A DNA stretch of 64,000 nucleotides from JAJRPT01 sp964465945. Lineage in GTDB: Bacteria; Bacteroidota; Ignavibacteria; Kapaibacteriales; UBA2268. Below are positions 56,094 through 64,000 of this stretch, piece by piece. The stretch's first letter is position 1, and every line of letters starts with the position of its first letter. The notes beneath the pieces were generated by a model. It made no database searches and had not been told where the DNA came from. It saw only the letters and a list, made by a program, of their open reading frames with translations. The position numbers and the translations under genes are program-made. Where the stretch lies: positions 186,001-250,000 of the forward strand of contig CAYXMM010000003.1 in NCBI GenBank assembly GCA_964465945.1. Reading direction: 5' to 3'.

Positions 56094-57301
56094 TGCCATC
56101 AATCCCAGAAATAAATTTAGAAGATTACTACTACGAACTCCCTGAAAATAGAATCGCTGAATATCCCTTAGACGAAAGAGATAATTCTAAATTATTAGTT
56201 ATAAACAGAAATAATGATAATGTGAGCGAAAGAGTATTTTCAGATTTACCCGACATAATAAATGAAAATTTCCATATTGTATTTAACAACACAAAAGTAA
56301 TTCCAGCAAGATTTTACCTTCAACGTCCAAATGATAAAATCGTCGAGATATTCTGTTTAAACCCAGAATACCCTTCACCAGACCCTCAAATATCATTAGT
56401 TTCAAAGAGCTCTGTTACTTGGAATTGCCTTATTAGAGGCAAAAGAATAAAAGTAGGAGAGACTCTTATAAATCCTTTTCCTAATATAACTTCAATTCAA
56501 GCCAAAATCCTTAGTAAAGCAGAAACTTTTAGTATAACTTTTGAATGGACTGAAAACTTATCATTTTATGAAGTTTTAACTGAACTAGGAAGCATCCCAT
56601 TACCACCTTATATAAAGAGAGAAATAGAAGAAAGTGATAAAGAACGTTACCAGACTATTTTTGCAAAATATGATGGTTCAGTTGCTGCTCCAACTGCGGC
56701 TCTTCATTTTACTAATGAAACTATAGAAAAACTAAAATCGAAAGAAATTAATTCATCTGAATTAATCTTACATGTTGGTGCTGGCACTTTTAAACCTCTT
56801 ACATCTAACAAGATAGAAGAACATACAATGCATCAAGAGTTTTTCTCAATTTCCAAATCAACTATTGTTGAGTTAAAAAATGCTATTGAGAATAATAAAA
56901 AAATTCTTGCAGTAGGAACAACCTCTGTTAGAACTCTTGAATCAATTTTCATTTTTGCTGAAAAATTAATAAATGAGTATAATGACAAATGCTTTATAAA
57001 TCAATGGGAAGTTTATGAGCAAAATGAAGAAAGTAAGTTAAAGTTAATTAATGAAATCATAAAATATATGGATAAAAATCATTTAGACACCCTTTCAGGT
57101 GAAACACAACTAATTATTATACCAGGTTATAAATTTAGGTTTGTTGATGCTATGATTACAAATTTCCACCAGCCAAAAAGCACATTAATTCTTCTAGTGG
57201 CAGCATTTATGGGAAAAGAATTATGGCAAAAATCATATCACTTTGCTTTAGAAAATAACTTTAGATTTCTTAGTTATGGCGATTCTTCAATAATATTATA
57301 A
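56093..57301 (+). CDS. queA: S-adenosylmethionine:tRNA ribosyltransferase-isomerase QueA
   Basis: A 402-residue enzyme transferring the ribosyl moiety of SAM to preQ1 in tRNA, giving epoxyqueuosine at position 34 of GUN-decoding tRNAs. Family motifs: LPENRIAEYPLDERDNSKLLVI, HIVFNNTKVIPARFYL, LGSIPLPPYI, YQTIFAKYDGSVAAPTAALHFT, LHVGAGTFKPLTSNKIEEHTMH, VGTTSVRTLES, and TNFHQPKSTLILLVAAFMG. It is longer than many QueA (~340 aa) owing to an insert around residues 280-340. Gene order BatE-QueA with a shared TAATG. Confidence 0.95.
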   Translation: MPSIPEINLEDYYYELPENRIAEYPLDERDNSKLLVINRNNDNVSERVFSDLPDIINENFHIVFNNTKVIPARFYLQRPNDKIVEIFCLNPEYPSPDPQISLVSKSSVTWNCLIRGKRIKVGETLINPFPNITSIQAKILSKAETFSITFEWTENLSFYEVLTELGSIPLPPYIKREIEESDKERYQTIFAKYDGSVAAPTAALHFTNETIEKLKSKEINSSELILHVGAGTFKPLTSNKIEEHTMHQEFFSISKSTIVELKNAIENNKKILAVGTTSVRTLESIFIFAEKLINEYNDKCFINQWEVYEQNEESKLKLINEIIKYMDKNHLDTLSGETQLIIIPGYKFRFVDAMITNFHQPKSTLILLVAAFMGKELWQKSYHFALENNFRFLSYGDSSIIL

Positions 57302-57325
57302 TCTGATAAACGTCATAACACCTCA

Positions 57326-57619
57326 ATGAAGAAGAGAACATTAGCCATAATATTTTTAATTATTTTTAAACTAATATTTATTGGGCTTCATCATCACGAA
57401 TATCAATCTTTTACCGACCCACACTATAATTTAACTGAAAAAAGCGTTACTTGTGATATTTGCAATGCTATTCATTTTGACTGTCTATTTATTGAAAATA
57501 TTGATATTATCTTACAAACAAATTTTATTAAAGTTGAAAATACAACTTTATACTTCAATAATTATTTTCAAACTAATTTTGAATTAAGAATCCCTCGAGC
57601 GCCTCCCGTAATGAATTAA
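57326..57619 (+). CDS. Small His/Cys membrane protein at head of probable metal-uptake operon
   Basis: A 97-residue protein: a basic start, one hydrophobic segment (TLAIIFLIIFKLIFIGL) directly followed by HHHEYQSF, then a CDIC motif and the tail RIPRAPPVMN. Small proteins with an N-terminal helix, a His cluster, a CxxC-type pair and a P-R-x-P-P tail are commonly found upstream of TonB receptor genes for metals in Bacteroidota (family memory, not checked). It is followed 52 bp later by a His-rich lipoprotein and then a TonB receptor. A metal-binding role is inferred. GTCATAACACCTCA precedes the ATG without a clear Shine-Dalgarno. Confidence 0.65.
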   Translation: MKKRTLAIIFLIIFKLIFIGLHHHEYQSFTDPHYNLTEKSVTCDICNAIHFDCLFIENIDIILQTNFIKVENTTLYFNNYFQTNFELRIPRAPPVMN

Positions 57620-57671
57620 ACCTAATTTCTAATTAAAAAAATTATTATTAATAACTTTACGGAGAATTTTT

Positions 57672-58124
57672 ATGCAAAAGAAATTTTTATTTGCGCTGAT
57701 TTCTGTATTTTCACTTCTATTATTTTCCTGCGATAAAGAAGATGCAGACGATTTCAATCACGAGCATTTTGAGCCAACAAAATGGGTGTTTGAGTTAAAC
57801 GGCGAAACATATTTAGAAATTGACAATGGCTCAATTACTAATAATTTCAATTCAGAGATTGTGTTAAATAATATAGATTCTTTAACTAAATTTAAAATTA
57901 TATTTTATGATGAATCGGGTCTAAAAATTGACTTGCACGAAGACAATAGTATAGCGTGGAAAGTTGAAGATGAAACTATTGCTAAACTTAGCAAACTTGA
58001 TGAGAAAGGTCAAGAATTTTGTATTAGCGCTATTCAAAAAGGCACTACTAAAATTACGTTTTATATTAATCATGACGACCATTCAGACATTACATCACCT
58101 CAAATTAATGTTGTAGTTAACTAG
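57672..58124 (+). CDS. His/Asp-rich lipoprotein, probable metal binding
   Basis: A 150-residue predicted lipoprotein (lipobox LLFSC; GGAG upstream). Just after the anchor is DKEDADDFNHEHFEPTKW, and near the C-terminus YINHDDHSDIT, giving two His/Asp clusters suitable for Zn(II) or Cu binding. Between them is a beta-rich, Ig-like region (TKFKIIFYDESGLKIDLHEDNSIAWKVED). It is placed between the small His/Cys protein and the TonB receptor, with 3 nt between its stop and the receptor start. It probably passes metal to, or senses it for, the receptor; this is inference. Confidence 0.75.
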   Translation: MQKKFLFALISVFSLLLFSCDKEDADDFNHEHFEPTKWVFELNGETYLEIDNGSITNNFNSEIVLNNIDSLTKFKIIFYDESGLKIDLHEDNSIAWKVEDETIAKLSKLDEKGQEFCISAIQKGTTKITFYINHDDHSDITSPQINVVVN

Positions 58125-58127
58125 CTT

Positions 58128-60323
58128 ATGTATTTAAAAACAATCGGTTTATTTGTCTTTTTTATCAATTATGTTAGCTTTGGATTCACTTTCAAAGCTA
58201 GCGTAATTGATGATTTGTCTGGTTATAAGATTGCTGACGCTAAAGTAATAATTAACCAAAATGACACTCTGTTTACAGATAAAAACGGAGAGTTAATTTA
58301 TAATTCAATAAATAATATACTCCATATTGATATATATAAAATTCAATATAGAGACTTACATTTAGATTTAGATTTATCTAAAATTAACTTTCAAGTTCTT
58401 ATTTCACTTCATCCAATAGAGTTTCACACTCACGAAGTTATTGTAAATTCAGACAAAATGAAAAACTCAAACAATAGAAATTTTACATATAGTGAAAACT
58501 CAAAATCAACAAATTCTAATATGAGTTTTTCAGTTGGTGAGACTTTAAACTCAATAAAAGGAGTTGAACTAAGAACAATGGGAGCGGCACCTACTCGACC
58601 TATTTTTAGAGGTCTCGGCAATGATCGGCTTAGAATTAATATCGATGGAATTGAAAACAAGGATTTGTCCGCTTCTTCGCCTGACCATAACATCTCCTTA
58701 GACCCACTTTCAATCAAAGAATCTGAAATTATTAGAGGTCCAGAAGCATTAAAATACTCTTCGTCGTCTTCAGCAGGTGTTATCAATTTAATAAATAATG
58801 AAATTCCTATTCAAAAAATAGACAATCAGAATTTTGAATTAAAAAATTATTATAACACAAATAATAATGGAAAAATGACATATTTAGAGCATCAAGCTAA
58901 TCTATTTGATTTTTTAAACACTAAAATAAAATTTTCAAAAATATTAAGCGATAACCTCAACACACCTCAAAAAGTTTTACAAAATAGCAATATTAATTCA
59001 ACCAATTATGAAATTGGATTAGGAAAAATATTTGAAAAATCTCAAATTGGATTAAGCTATAATTATTACGAAAATGATTATGGAATTCCACCAGGTGGCA
59101 AGGGATTACATCCAAAAGGTGTTGATATAAAAATGTACAAAAGAGATATAAAATTCATTTACAATAGTAAATTTGATGATAATAAGTTTATAAAAGAATT
59201 AAATATAAAATATCTATTTAATTATTTACAACATAAAGAGTTTGAATCTTCTGGTTATTTAGGAGCTTTGTATATTACAAATAATAATATTTTGAAACTT
59301 GATTTAAACATAAAAAATATAGTTTATGCTAATAAAAGTAGAATCGGACTTTTTAGTTCTTACAATTACTTCGATGCTGGTGCAGCTGTTAGAACACCTG
59401 AAGTTAAAGATTATGCAATGGGAATTTATTTTATTCAATCTTATATCTTTGACAAAATTAACTTTGATTTTGCTTATAGAATGGAAGAAAAAAAATATTT
59501 ACCAAAAAAAGATATTAGTGTGAACCCAAATGCAATACTATTTGAGCGAAATTTTTTAATTAACTCATTCTCTTCTTCTTTATTATATAATTTTAATGCT
59601 ACTTCAAATGCTGGTGTAATAATTTCGTATGACGAAAGAATCCCTACATTGGAAGAGCTATATTCAATGGGTCCGCATTTAGCATCATATTCATACGACA
59701 TAGGAAATCAAAAGATAAATAAAGAAAATTCAATAAATTTAGAACTTATTTTCCAAAAAAAATTTAATTATGAACAAATTACTTTTGAAAGCAATATAAA
59801 TGTATTTAATTATTATTTTTTGAATTATATTACTCCAAGAAACACTGGAAAAATTGACTTATTAAAAACTCGGCTTCCGATTTACGAAAATCAACATATA
59901 TCCGCTAATTTAAGTGGATTTGAAAATGAATTAATAATCCAACATAATAAATTATTATTAAAAAATGTCACGCAATTTACTTACGGATTAAATATTAACG
60001 ACAATATTCCGTTACCTATGATTCCACCATTAAAGAATATTTTAACTTTAACTTATAAATCTAATAATTTTGATTTTAGTTTAATAAGTGAAACTACGCT
60101 CGCACAAAACAGAATAGACGAGTTCGAACTTCCAACCGCCGGCTATTCTATTATAAATTTAAAATCAAATTATTATTTTTATTTCTTCGGAATACAAAAT
60201 CAATTAGTTTTTAACATTAAAAATATATTTGACTCAGTTTATCGAAATCATTTATCTCGAATAAAAAGCATAATGCCCGAAAGTGGAATTAATTTCTCAA
60301 TTGGCTTAAATAATTACTTTTAA
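58128..60323 (+). CDS. TonB-dependent receptor, probable metal (zinc/copper) uptake type
   Basis: A 731-residue outer membrane receptor. A short signal precedes a carboxypeptidase-regulatory-like domain (FKASVIDDLSGYKIADAKVIINQNDTLFTDKNGEL). The plug (~105-225) has GVELRTMGAAPTRPIFRGLGNDRLRINIDGIENKDLSASSPDHNISLDP and IIRGPEALKYSSSSSAGVINL. The SxSPDHxxxxDP stretch resembles the SADHA-type motif of ZnuD-like zinc receptors. The barrel ends SGINFSIGLNNYF. It is encoded with two His-rich small proteins, supporting a divalent-metal substrate. Which metal cannot be decided from sequence. Confidence 0.87.
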   Translation: MYLKTIGLFVFFINYVSFGFTFKASVIDDLSGYKIADAKVIINQNDTLFTDKNGELIYNSINNILHIDIYKIQYRDLHLDLDLSKINFQVLISLHPIEFHTHEVIVNSDKMKNSNNRNFTYSENSKSTNSNMSFSVGETLNSIKGVELRTMGAAPTRPIFRGLGNDRLRINIDGIENKDLSASSPDHNISLDPLSIKESEIIRGPEALKYSSSSSAGVINLINNEIPIQKIDNQNFELKNYYNTNNNGKMTYLEHQANLFDFLNTKIKFSKILSDNLNTPQKVLQNSNINSTNYEIGLGKIFEKSQIGLSYNYYENDYGIPPGGKGLHPKGVDIKMYKRDIKFIYNSKFDDNKFIKELNIKYLFNYLQHKEFESSGYLGALYITNNNILKLDLNIKNIVYANKSRIGLFSSYNYFDAGAAVRTPEVKDYAMGIYFIQSYIFDKINFDFAYRMEEKKYLPKKDISVNPNAILFERNFLINSFSSSLLYNFNATSNAGVIISYDERIPTLEELYSMGPHLASYSYDIGNQKINKENSINLELIFQKKFNYEQITFESNINVFNYYFLNYITPRNTGKIDLLKTRLPIYENQHISANLSGFENELIIQHNKLLLKNVTQFTYGLNINDNIPLPMIPPLKNILTLTYKSNNFDFSLISETTLAQNRIDEFELPTAGYSIINLKSNYYFYFFGIQNQLVFNIKNIFDSVYRNHLSRIKSIMPESGINFSIGLNNYF

Positions 60324-60361
60324 TTATCGTCATAAAGTTTTTAAAAATATTAAGAAAAATT

Positions 60362-62428
60362 ATGTTTAAATTAATTCTATTTTCTTTTATAGCATCGCTC
60401 TCCCTTTTCTCACAACGTATATTTAACGAGGAAATCATTGGTTGTGGTAAATACAATACTTACAAATCTTTGAAAAATTTAGAATATCTTGAAGCAAAAA
60501 ATTATCCAAAAAGAAATTATGATATTCAAGAGATTACTCTAAATGCCGATTGGCGGAACCCACTAAGTTCAGAAGGTGTATCCTTAGAAAGTAGGACTTG
60601 GACTGCAAATGAAACTATTAAAATTAAAATAGATTCTGCAAATACTAATGAAATCAAATTTGATTTGAAAAATATACGAGTAGATAGTTTGAAAATTAAT
60701 GGCTTATCATCTAATAGCTATAGCATTAGCAACGTTTTAACAATAGAGTTTGCTAAAAACTTAGAAGTTGGCGAAGAGTTAGAAATTGAAATTGACTATA
60801 CATATATTGGAACTGATAACATTGGTTTTGTTCTTGTAGATACCTCAAAAGCACCTGAACGACTTGCTTATACAATGTCCCAACCCAATGATGCAAAAAA
60901 TTGGATAATTTGCAATGATAATCCCTATGACAAGCAAATGTTTAAACTTAATCTCAGAGTTCCAAGAGGTTTTGTAGGTGCATCAAACGGTATTGAGAAA
61001 GAAAAAGTTGAAAATCAAAATTTTACAGAATATAAATGGGAACATCCTTATCCAATTCCTTCATACTTAATGGTGATCAATGCTTCAAAATTCAAAAGAT
61101 TTGACTTAAAAGCGCCAAGAGTTGAAAATCCTCTCGATTCAATCCTACTCGATAATTACATCTGGGCTAAAGATTATACTAAAAGCGATGAAGACGACTC
61201 CCCATATTTTGCAGATAAAACACTTGATATATTGCCTGAAATGTTAGTATATTTACAAAGTTTATTTGGTAAATATCCTTTTGAAAAATTTGGTACCGTA
61301 ACGGTTGAAAATTTCTGGGCTGCTGGAATGGAACATCAATCAATTCAAACAATTAGACGTTCCTTATTGAACGGAGATGACCCTGTCTTAATTCATGAAC
61401 TTTCTCATATGTGGCTAGGTGATATGGTAACTCCAACATCGTGGCGAGATATTTGGATGAGCGAAGGTGGTGCTCAATGGTCAGAAGCACTCTGGGAGGG
61501 CTATGTAGCAAAAGACGAAGGTGCTTATCAATATAAAATGGTAGATATTAAAAGATTCTTTTTTAATTTAAGTGGTCCTTTTACTATTGAACCAATATAT
61601 CTATACGACATTGAAAGCACAGTGTTTGGCGGTAATCGTTGGTTTATTATTTATCAAAAAGCATCTTGGATTTATCATCAACTAATGAACTTTATAGGAA
61701 AAGAGGAATTTTATAAAATACTAAATGAATATTTTGAAGAATATGCTTATCAATCAATAGATGGCGAGCAATTCATCTCATTTTTTGAAGCAAGAGCAAC
61801 TAATCCTTCAATGCCAATTAGGAAGTTTTTCGACCAATTCCTTTATGCTGCTGGACATCCTTTAATTGATTTTAAATACGAAATTAAACAAAATGAAAAT
61901 AATTATAAAATTGATATTAGTTTAGAGCAAATCCAAAATAAAATTACAAAAAAACACCCTAAATGTCTCGATTTATATGAGTTTCCATTTATAATTAACT
62001 TCTATAAAGATAACCAAATTGCTTATAAAGACACGATAACAATGAACGAAATAAAATATGAGAACACATATAACTTAGATTTTCAACCTGATAGTCTAAA
62101 TATAGATGAAAATTTCTCATTTTTTCAATTATCAAACATTATTAGTAGCATTAGTACAAAAGCAATTGAAAAGAGCTTTACAATTTCACCTATGCCGGTT
62201 GATGTAAGTCAAGACTTCCATTTAAGCGTTAATATTAACAAAGGCAGTAATTATAAAATTAAACTTATTGATATTAACGGACGAGAAATTGAAGAACTAT
62301 ATTCAAATTTCATAAACGCAGGTAATTTCACATTAAATTCAAAAATTAAATCATCTTTATCAACAGGAATTTATTTTATTAAAGTGGAAGGATCAGAAAT
62401 TTTTGTAAAAAAAATTATTGTGAAATAA
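60362..62428 (+). CDS. M1 family metallo-aminopeptidase with T9SS C-terminal sorting domain
   Basis: A 688-residue exported enzyme (signal to LFSQ). An N-terminal saddle of beta strands is followed by the exopeptidase motif AAGMEHQSI and the zinc site HELSH (H345, H349) with E368 in WMSEGGAQWSE, exactly the HExxHx18E spacing. The C-terminal ~85 residues (FTISPMPVDVSQDFHLSV...YKIKLIDINGREIEELYS...LSTGIYFIKVEGSEIFVKKIIVK) are a type A T9SS sorting domain, so the enzyme should be secreted and fixed at the cell surface. It removes N-terminal residues from peptides and may feed the POT transporter at 33 kb (inference). Confidence 0.93.
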   Translation: MFKLILFSFIASLSLFSQRIFNEEIIGCGKYNTYKSLKNLEYLEAKNYPKRNYDIQEITLNADWRNPLSSEGVSLESRTWTANETIKIKIDSANTNEIKFDLKNIRVDSLKINGLSSNSYSISNVLTIEFAKNLEVGEELEIEIDYTYIGTDNIGFVLVDTSKAPERLAYTMSQPNDAKNWIICNDNPYDKQMFKLNLRVPRGFVGASNGIEKEKVENQNFTEYKWEHPYPIPSYLMVINASKFKRFDLKAPRVENPLDSILLDNYIWAKDYTKSDEDDSPYFADKTLDILPEMLVYLQSLFGKYPFEKFGTVTVENFWAAGMEHQSIQTIRRSLLNGDDPVLIHELSHMWLGDMVTPTSWRDIWMSEGGAQWSEALWEGYVAKDEGAYQYKMVDIKRFFFNLSGPFTIEPIYLYDIESTVFGGNRWFIIYQKASWIYHQLMNFIGKEEFYKILNEYFEEYAYQSIDGEQFISFFEARATNPSMPIRKFFDQFLYAAGHPLIDFKYEIKQNENNYKIDISLEQIQNKITKKHPKCLDLYEFPFIINFYKDNQIAYKDTITMNEIKYENTYNLDFQPDSLNIDENFSFFQLSNIISSISTKAIEKSFTISPMPVDVSQDFHLSVNINKGSNYKIKLIDINGREIEELYSNFINAGNFTLNSKIKSSLSTGIYFIKVEGSEIFVKKIIVK

Positions 62429-62507
62429 GCTGATTTCATAAGTAGTTCAAAATAAAATAGATATTATTCTAATTTATAAACTATTATATATTAATTACAA
62501 ATAATAA

Positions 62508-62526
62508 TAGTTACAATATGTAACTA
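62508..62526. promoter_or_regulatory. Perfect 8-bp-arm palindrome upstream of the choice-of-anchor protein gene
   Basis: TAGTTACA-ATA-TGTAACTA, 50 bp upstream of the ATG at 62577. There is no T-run after it, so it is not a terminator. Possible operator; function unproven. Confidence 0.3.
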
Positions 62527-62576
62527 ATAAAAAATATTATTGTTATTAGTTTAAATTTATAAATATAGGATAATCT

Positions 62577-64000
62577 ATGAAAAAACTTTACAAAATTAAT
62601 ATCTTAATCGCATTATGTTTTGTATCAAGTGTTGTATACCTCTTTGCTTATGGTAGCGGAATTTCAGGACAAACAGAAGCAGGTTGCACCTGCCATAGTT
62701 CAAGCTCATCTTCAAACACAAAAATAAGCTTATCTGCAAGTAATGGGTTTGTTGTTGACCCCGGCTCAACTAATGGATTTACAATTAATGTAGAGACTTT
62801 AAGTGGTAAAATAAAATCAGGTGTTAATATTGCCGTTAAATCAGCTTCTTCTGGTGGAACAAACGCTGGGACTCTCTCAAGTGGAAATGATATGAAATCT
62901 TCCTCAGGAGAGTTAGTCCACGCAAATAGTGGCAAAGATTTTTCAAGTGGAAAAACCTCATTTAGTTTTGATTGGAAAGCACCTTCAACTCCTGGTGAGT
63001 ATTATATCAAAGCTGCTGCTAATGCAGTTAATGATAATGGAGGAAATGGAGGTGATGAATGGAATAAAATTTCTTCAACTAAAGTTACAGTTAAGGGCTT
63101 AGAACTAACTTCTCTCAAAGGAGGTCAAGAGTTCTGTGCTGGAACAACTGCAAACATAACTTGGAATGGTTTTGGAATCGATAATGTTAAAATTGAATAT
63201 TCAGTGAATGGTGGAACTTCTTATGATAATGTAATTATTCAGTCTACTCCAGGTTCTGCAAAATCATATACTTGGAATATTCCATCTGATTTAAAAAGTT
63301 CAACTATTAGAGTTAGAATTTCAGATGTAGCAAATTCAAATATCAAAGATCAATCTGGTTCTAATATTAAAGTTTCTGGTCCTGCAAGTATAACAACACA
63401 TCCAACTAACCAAAATGCTTGCACAGGTGAGAATATTTCATTTTCTGTTGTTGCTTCTGGTGTGAATCTTACATACCAATGGTATAAAGGAACAGAAAAA
63501 TTAAGTGGTAAAACCACTGCTTCATTGTCAATTAGCAATGCGAAATTAGCTGATGAAGGTGATTACAAGTGCGAAGTAAGTAGCGAATGTGGTAATCCTG
63601 TTACTTCTAATGTTGCATCTTTAGCTTTAACTCAAGCACCAGACATTTCAGAAAAATCTGCTGACCCAACTATTTGTGAAGGCGAAAATACAACTCTTTC
63701 AGTTGTTGCAACAGGCAAAGACATTACATATCAATGGTATAAAGAAAATGATATAATTCCAAACGCAACAAACGCAACTTTCCAAATATCAAAAGCAAAA
63801 TCAAGCGATGCAGGTAGATATAAAGTGAAAGTTAGCTCTCCTACTTGCGGTGATAAAACTTCTGCTTACATTAACGTTAATATCCTTAAACCAGCAGCGA
63901 TTGTATCCAATATTAAAGAAACTTCTATTTGTGAAAATTCAACACTAAGTTTATCAATTCAAGCCACTGGTTCGTCATTGCAATATGAATGGTACTTTAA
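62577..64000 (+). CDS. Choice-of-anchor V-like surface protein with tandem Ig-like domains (3' end cut by window)
   Basis: The frame is open from the ATG at 62577 to the window end with no stop. Signal peptide (INILIALCFVSSVVYLFAYG); then SGQTEAGCTCHSSSSSS and a domain with NAVNDNGGNGGDEWN, typical of choice-of-anchor V proteins. A GPI/Kre9-like beta domain follows (ITWNGFGIDNVKIEYSVNGGTSY). At least three Ig-like repeats of ~83 residues come next, each with YQWYK or YEWYF, the first two also with DEGDYKCEV/DAGRYKVKV-type strands (from about 63390, 63640, 63890). It is likely a surface-exposed adhesion or structural protein, with any sorting tail beyond the window. The family heme-like CxxCH is here CTCH, one residue short. 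Confidence 0.83.
   Translation, partial: MKKLYKINILIALCFVSSVVYLFAYGSGISGQTEAGCTCHSSSSSSNTKISLSASNGFVVDPGSTNGFTINVETLSGKIKSGVNIAVKSASSGGTNAGTLSSGNDMKSSSGELVHANSGKDFSSGKTSFSFDWKAPSTPGEYYIKAAANAVNDNGGNGGDEWNKISSTKVTVKGLELTSLKGGQEFCAGTTANITWNGFGIDNVKIEYSVNGGTSYDNVIIQSTPGSAKSYTWNIPSDLKSSTIRVRISDVANSNIKDQSGSNIKVSGPASITTHPTNQNACTGENISFSVVASGVNLTYQWYKGTEKLSGKTTASLSISNAKLADEGDYKCEVSSECGNPVTSNVASLALTQAPDISEKSADPTICEGENTTLSVVATGKDITYQWYKENDIIPNATNATFQISKAKSSDAGRYKVKVSSPTCGDKTSAYINVNILKPAAIVSNIKETSICENSTLSLSIQATGSSLQYEWYF

Noticed and set aside
62694..62700. Heme c attachment site in the choice-of-anchor protein
   Set aside because: The motif reads CTCH, not CxxCH, so covalent heme attachment is not supported.
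1..64000. CRISPR arrays, insertion sequences, integrases, phage genes or rRNA
   Set aside because: No regularly spaced repeats, transposase or integrase motifs, or rRNA-like stretches were seen on reading the window; the McrBC pair is the only clear defence locus.

Overview
This window is visibly AT-rich bacterial chromosome from a member of the Bacteroidota/Chlorobiota (FCB) group, most likely an Ignavibacteria- or Kapabacteria-like lineage. That placement is inference, from these signs: a short (286 aa) Bacteroidota-type primary sigma factor; promoter-like TAnnTTTG -7 elements, several with TTTG/TTG about 19-22 nt upstream; a type IX secretion (T9SS)-type C-terminal sorting domain; a PorV-like outer membrane protein; GWxTD, BatD/BatE and choice-of-anchor proteins; and, unusually for Bacteroidetes proper, a flagellar FlhA. 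I see no phage, insertion sequence, CRISPR array or rRNA. One tRNA-Lys is present.

Layout. 1-1.7 kb: 3' part of an S9 peptidase. 1.76-5.2 kb (minus): ECF sigma factor, an anti-sigma-like membrane protein with a beta-barrel-like C-terminus, and a lipoprotein with three META-like repeats. 5.4-8.3 kb (minus): McrBC-type restriction pair. 8.5-10.5 kb (minus): lptB and an HtrA-type lipoprotein protease. 10.5-15.6 kb (plus): priA, polyprenyl diphosphate synthase, LCM-type methyltransferase, lipoprotein. 15.5-20.5 kb (minus): folC, then the ctpA-rpoD-lipA run. 20.6-25.4 kb (plus): double-OmpA-domain protein, dxs, tRNA-Lys, ferritin. 25.4-34.6 kb: mtaB, ppa, flhA, deoxyhypusine-synthase-like protein, glycosyltransferase, BtaA-like protein, POT transporter. 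34.7-39 kb (plus): hydrolase, TPR membrane protein, ABC-F ATPase, riboflavin synthase.

39.1-50.6 kb (plus) is an envelope block: a second ECF sigma / anti-sigma-barrel pair, then a TonB-dependent receptor, a 1694-residue exported protein and a PorV-like barrel, closed by a strong terminator. 50.7-57.3 kb: GWxTD protein, an LpxL-type acyltransferase with no canonical start codon, TM2 protein, BatD, BatE, QueA. 57.3-60.3 kb: a likely metal-acquisition operon (small His/Cys membrane protein, His-rich lipoprotein, TonB receptor). 60.4-64 kb: M1 aminopeptidase with a T9SS-type tail and the 5' part of a choice-of-anchor/Ig-like surface protein that runs off the window.

Housekeeping genes (PriA, RpoD, LipA, Dxs, FolC, Ppa, RibE, MtaB, QueA) are interleaved with envelope biology: LPS transport, lipid A-type acylation, betaine-lipid synthesis, surface secretion and envelope proteolysis. 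The most intriguing recurrent pattern is the pair of ECF sigma factors whose cognate anti-sigma-like proteins each carry one membrane helix and a barrel-like C-terminal domain ending in Phe.
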